Assembly (NCBI RefSeq): GCF_024505085.1
Contig: NZ_JANIBC010000001.1
Coordinates: 620,001-684,000, forward strand
Source of the DNA: Parvularcula maris
GTDB lineage: Bacteria; Pseudomonadota; Alphaproteobacteria; Caulobacterales; Parvularculaceae
DNA: 64,000 nucleotides
Direction of reading: 5' to 3'
Positions 60,929-64,000 of this stretch are shown piece after piece; the stretch's first letter is position 1; each line of letters begins with the position of its first letter. The notes under the pieces were generated by a model. That model ran no database searches. It worked only from the letters and a program-made list of their open reading frames with translations, and was not told the origin of the DNA. Made by a program: the position numbers and the translations under genes.

Positions 60929-61804
60929 GTGAAGTACGCAATCATCACGCTACTAGCCAGTGCTGGAATACTGGCCGCTTGTGACGGCGGTGTTGGTGGA
61001 GAAACACCTCCTCCCGCTCCTGGCATCGAATACGCTGAGAGCGACGCCATCGTCGTCAGTGGTTCGCGCATTCGCAGCGTGCCCTCGGCGCCGCCAGAGG
61101 AGGGCGCGGCGCAGTTTCTCGCCTACTCCTACAATGCCGAGCTGGAGCTGCCTTGGCAGCGCGTGGCTGAGATGGTGCGCACCCATGAGGAAGCCTGCTT
61201 CGAGGCGGGGCCTGCGGTGTGCCGCGTGTTCACCAGCCGCCTAGAAGGCGCCGATACCGAAGACGCCGAGGCCTATTTCAGCTTCGCCGCCAGCCGCTCC
61301 TATATGAACGCCTTCAAGGACGGCCTTGCAGCACAGACCGAAGAGGCTGGGGGCAGCGTTCAGAGCTTCCAGTCAGAGGTCGAGGACCTCACCCGTGAGA
61401 TCACCGACACGGCGGCGAGGTTGGAGGCCAAGCGGACGCTGCGGGAGCGGCTCCTCCTCCTTCTGGAGCGCGACACCGACGACATCGACGATTTGCTCGA
61501 GGTCGAGCGTGAGATCGCGGATGTCCAGTCCGAGATCGAGAGCACGGAGAGCTACCTGCGAGCCCTGCGCGGCCGGGTCAGCATGGACCGGATGACCATC
61601 TCCTACGAGGCCGAGTGGCAGCCCGTCACGCCGCGCAAGGCGCAGCCTCTGGCGGAAGCGCTTCAGGGTTTTGTCGGTGTGGTGGCGGCGAGCCTGGCCA
61701 CCGTGATCACGGCGGTTGCCTCGTTCCTTCCCTGGCTGCTGATCATCGTGCCCGGCCTCTTCGTTCTCCGGCTTTTGCTGCGCTCTATCCTTCAGCGGCG
61801 CTGA
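60929..61804 (+). CDS. DUF4349 family lipoprotein
   Basis: 291 residues from GTG 60929. Lipobox ILAAC-D. AYSYNAELELPWQRVAEMVRTHEEAC is followed by a coiled coil (EVEDLTREITDTAARLEAKRTL...EVEREIADVQSEIES) and a C-terminal membrane helix LASFLPWLLIIVPGLFVLRLLL, as in DUF4349 proteins. Anchored at both ends in or near the membrane. Role unknown. First of four envelope genes between pdhB and pdhC. Confidence 0.85.
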   Translation: MKYAIITLLASAGILAACDGGVGGETPPPAPGIEYAESDAIVVSGSRIRSVPSAPPEEGAAQFLAYSYNAELELPWQRVAEMVRTHEEACFEAGPAVCRVFTSRLEGADTEDAEAYFSFAASRSYMNAFKDGLAAQTEEAGGSVQSFQSEVEDLTREITDTAARLEAKRTLRERLLLLLERDTDDIDDLLEVEREIADVQSEIESTESYLRALRGRVSMDRMTISYEAEWQPVTPRKAQPLAEALQGFVGVVAASLATVITAVASFLPWLLIIVPGLFVLRLLLRSILQRR

Positions 61805-61917
61805 CGCTGCCCATCACGATCACTGGAACTTGGCGCTTTCCGGCTGCGCAGCTGTTTCGCCGTCGTGCAGAACGGAGTTTTGGTCGAGGACCGAGCCGCT
61901 GACGCATGGGAGTGGTC

Positions 61918-62478
61918 ATGGCGCGCACTCTGTTGGTGTTGATAGCAGCGATGCTCGCAGGCTGCGGCTCGTCCTCGGACATTCGCACCGATGCCGAGTG
62001 GTCCGATGCCAGGCTGCGCGGCCAGATCGACCCGTCCTCCTTCCCCCCTGACGAGGTCCGGGTCCTCCTCGACCCAGCCTACCGGCGCGCCAATTGCGGC
62101 GACGACAACGTCATCGAGGGCTATGCCGAGCCCGGCAACCGCTTCGCCCCCGCCAGTGTGGACGAGAGCGGCGCCTTCGCCTCCAAACCCTTTGTGGTGA
62201 GCTGCAAGCGCCGCTTCTTCGGCAGGCTGGCCGAGCCCACCTTCTTCGTCAGCTTCGCTAACGAGCAGGACACGTTCTACGCCATCGGCAACCAGGCAGG
62301 CGCGCTGCAGTGGCGGACCTACGACATGGAGACGAAGGAGTTAGTCACCCGCGAGGAGGCTTGCTGGCGGGTGGTCGCAGGCAGCTACTACCGCCCGACT
62401 CGCAACAGCATCGAGCTCAACATCACCCTGCGCGAGAACCCCTCGAGCCCCAAGGAGTGCCGCGAGCCCACCTTTTAA
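61918..62478 (+). CDS. Predicted lipoprotein of unknown function
   Basis: 186 residues from ATG 61918 (GGGAG site upstream; ATG 61906 is an in-frame alternative). Lipobox AAMLAGC-G. Mature protein with four other cysteines (ANCGDD, VSCKRR, EACWRV, KECREP), probably disulfide-bonded. No recognised family. Confidence 0.7.
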   Translation: MARTLLVLIAAMLAGCGSSSDIRTDAEWSDARLRGQIDPSSFPPDEVRVLLDPAYRRANCGDDNVIEGYAEPGNRFAPASVDESGAFASKPFVVSCKRRFFGRLAEPTFFVSFANEQDTFYAIGNQAGALQWRTYDMETKELVTREEACWRVVAGSYYRPTRNSIELNITLRENPSSPKECREPTF

Positions 62479-62520
62479 GAGTTGGTCGTTCTCAAGTTTA
62501 CCACCGCAGGGCCTGTTGCG

Positions 62521-62636
62521 CTCCCCCTCAGCCTGCCGGCAGCTCCCCCTCTACGAGGGAGAGCGAAGAGAAGACCAAACGTTGGTACTGCTTCCCTCCC
62601 CCACTGGTGGGGGAGGTGCCCGGAGGGCGGAGGGGG
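62521..62636 (-). repeat. Dispersed 116-bp repeat, copy 2
   Basis: Reverse complement of the family seen at 32162-32277, including the CTGCCGGCAG stem, GGGAAGCAG and the terminal CCCTCCGCCC. It contains a perfect CCTCCCCCAC-TG-GTGGGGGAGG hairpin. It lies in the 241-bp gap before the DUF805 genes; nothing else is seen in that gap. Confidence 0.85.
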
Positions 62637-62719
62637 CTGGTTTGGTGTGTATAGTGCACTGACGCTTGAACCTCGCCTCCTTTGCCTGAATAAGACCAGG
62701 GTGCGGGGGAGAGGGCACC

Positions 62720-63196
62720 ATGAGGGGTATCGTCATCGATCCGAGGGGAAGGCTGCGGCGCAGCCGTTTCCTGTGGGATCTGATCATGCCGAACATCCTG
62801 GCCGGTGTGGCGGTGGTCGCGCTGCGGATGGTCGATGGCCCCGTTGCGGAGCTCGGCATCGGCGCTATCGCGCTCCTGCTCCTCTGGTCGGCCAACTTCG
62901 CAGCTCCGATCACCCGGCTGCATGATCTAGGTGTGAGCGGCTGGGTCCACGCAGTCGCGGTGCTGGCCATCTTCCTCTTCGGCACGATCGGTCCTGTTGC
63001 CGGTCCCGGCGAGGCGGTGGACCGCCTCGCAGCCTGGGTAGATGTCCTGCGTAGCGGTGACGACCTGCCCACGGTCGAGGGCGACAGCGCCCGGATCGCG
63101 GGCCTCATCGCGCTCATTCAGATCGCCGTCCTCGCCTTCGTTCCCGGCCAGAGCAACGCCAACCGTTTCGGGCCAAACCCGAAAGCCGAGGCCTGA
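62720..63196 (+). CDS. DUF805-like membrane protein 1
   Basis: 158 residues. The arrangement RGRLRRSRFLWDLIMPNILAGVAVVAL, FAAPITRLHDLGVSGWVHAVAVLAIFL and the final PGQSNANRFGPNPKA matches DUF805 proteins: three or four membrane segments, an RLHD motif, and an NRFGPNP end. Function unknown. A related gene follows after three bases. Confidence 0.8.
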   Translation: MRGIVIDPRGRLRRSRFLWDLIMPNILAGVAVVALRMVDGPVAELGIGAIALLLLWSANFAAPITRLHDLGVSGWVHAVAVLAIFLFGTIGPVAGPGEAVDRLAAWVDVLRSGDDLPTVEGDSARIAGLIALIQIAVLAFVPGQSNANRFGPNPKAEA

Positions 63197-63199
63197 GGC

Positions 63200-63673
63200 A
63201 TGGAGCGGCTGAGGCGCCTCTACCTCTCGCCGGAGGGCCGTATCGACCGCCGAGGGCTGGCCCTCTACTTCCTCGCGCCCTTCTTCGCGGTGATGCTGAT
63301 CACGGACATCTCGAACAGCCCCGCCCTCACCGTTCTCTTGATGGTCCTCGTCGCGTGGCCGCTCTTCGTGGCCGGACCCTGGAAGCGGCTTCACGATATG
63401 GGCCGGTCAGGCAGGTGGAACCTCGTCTTCTACGCCTTCTACGTCTTAGGTTTTGCCTTCTTCTTCGGCGAGTACGCGGCGGCGGAGGGAGGCTGGTCGG
63501 CGCTGTTCGACGGCAAGGACCCGGTCACCACCGACGATCAGCTTTCCGCGAGCGGGCTCGGCGGTTTCTCGACAATCCTGATCTTCCTGCCCATCCACCT
63601 GTTCTGGCTGTACCTGATCCCTTCTCAGCGTGGCGACAATCGTTATGGTCCGGCGCCAAACACCTCGGAGTAG
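63200..63673 (+). CDS. DUF805-like membrane protein 2
   Basis: 157 residues. GRIDRRGLALYFLAPFFAVMLI, PWKRLHDMGRSGRWNLVFYAFYVLGFAFF and the end PSQRGDNRYGPAPN show the same DUF805 layout as its neighbour, so it is probably a tandem duplicate that has diverged. It ends four bases before pdhC. Confidence 0.8.
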   Translation: MERLRRLYLSPEGRIDRRGLALYFLAPFFAVMLITDISNSPALTVLLMVLVAWPLFVAGPWKRLHDMGRSGRWNLVFYAFYVLGFAFFFGEYAAAEGGWSALFDGKDPVTTDDQLSASGLGGFSTILIFLPIHLFWLYLIPSQRGDNRYGPAPNTSE

Positions 63674-63677
63674 CTGA

Positions 63678-64000
63678 ATGCCCATTCCCGTCCTGATGCC
63701 TGCCCTCTCGCCCACCATGGAGGAGGGAACGCTTGCCAAATGGCTCAAGAAGGAGGGCGACCAGGTGAGCTCCGGCGACGTGATCGCCGAGATTGAGACC
63801 GACAAGGCCACCATGGAGGTCGAGTCGATCGACGAGGGAACCTTGGGCAAGATCATCGTCCAGGAGGGCACGGAGGGCGTGAAGGTCAATGCGCCCATCG
63901 CCGTCATCCTCGAGGACGGCGAGAGCGCCGGTGATATCGACGAGGCCTCGCTCTCCGGCGGCGGCCAGGCGCAGCCCGAGCCGAAGGCATCGACCGAGGA
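63678..64000 (+). CDS. pdhC: Pyruvate dehydrogenase E2, 5' part (cut by window edge)
   Basis: The first 107 codons of dihydrolipoamide acetyltransferase are visible. The lipoyl domain [17 protein letters not shown] with Lys43 in [12 protein letters not shown] is nearly identical to the domain at the start of pdhB. It is followed by the acidic/Ala-rich linker. The E3-binding and catalytic domains lie beyond the window. The start is four bases after the second DUF805 gene, so it may be translated from the same mRNA. Confidence 0.93.
   Translation, partial: MPIPVLMPALSPTMEEGTLAKWLKKEGDQVSSGDVIAEIETDKATMEVESIDEGTLGKIIVQEGTEGVKVNAPIAVILEDGESAGDIDEASLSGGGQAQPEPKASTE

Overview
The window is a 64-kb piece of a GC-rich alphaproteobacterial chromosome, probably from a marine, Parvularcula- or Hyphomonas-like lineage. 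This placement is an inference. It rests on a 93-residue SciP (DUF1153) CtrA inhibitor, a PDH E1-beta subunit with an N-terminal lipoyl domain, a SUV3-type helicase, alphaproteobacterial SOS-box spacing (GAAC-N7-GAAC), VPLPA-type sorting tails, and the alphaproteobacterial str/S10/spc/alpha ribosomal order. No rRNA or tRNA gene, CRISPR array, transposase or prophage was seen.

Region 1 (1-21 kb) starts with a sulfotransferase and then holds almost the whole ribosomal super-operon. The str cluster is rpsL-rpsG-[lipoprotein]-fusA-tuf, closed by a strong terminator. S10 runs from rpsJ to rpsQ, and spc from rplN to rplO, followed by a small membrane protein, secY and adk. The alpha cluster is rpsM-rpsK-rpoA-rplQ, with its own TTGACA promoter and a terminator. 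Two non-ribosomal genes sit inside it: a lipoprotein between rpsG and fusA, and a membrane protein translationally coupled to secY. The two widest gaps carry REP-like repeats that share an identical 48-bp block. L3, L29 and L30 have unusual terminal extensions.

Region 2 (21-31 kb) carries a secreted amidohydrolase, a DUF5694 lipoprotein, a two-gene glycosyltransferase operon, an HtrA-like protease coupled to rarA, a 41-residue membrane peptide upstream of a large periplasmic protein, and accA.

Region 3 (31-45 kb) carries a VPLPA-CTERM protein behind a sigma-54 promoter, a repeat-rich gap, the SUV3-like helicase, rluA, an isolated flhF, sciP, aspS and a second sigma-54-preceded VPLPA-CTERM protein. 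Two palindromic repeat families occur around flhF.

Region 4 (45-54 kb) has an SOS-boxed Y-family polymerase followed by a 57-residue Cys-rich protein, an orphan CcmG-like thioredoxin, three small genes ending in ybjQ, an RTX metalloprotease with no visible start codon next to an AT-rich stretch, an M13 peptidase and a third VPLPA-CTERM protein (DUF4394).

Region 5 (54-64 kb) has a dienoyl-CoA-reductase-like SDR, a three-gene cassette (lipoprotein cytochrome c, Tat-like peptide, GMC flavoprotein), another SDR, and a VapBC-type toxin-antitoxin pair with a palindromic operator candidate. It ends with pdhB, separated from the start of pdhC (cut by the window edge) by four envelope genes; pdhA is not in the window.
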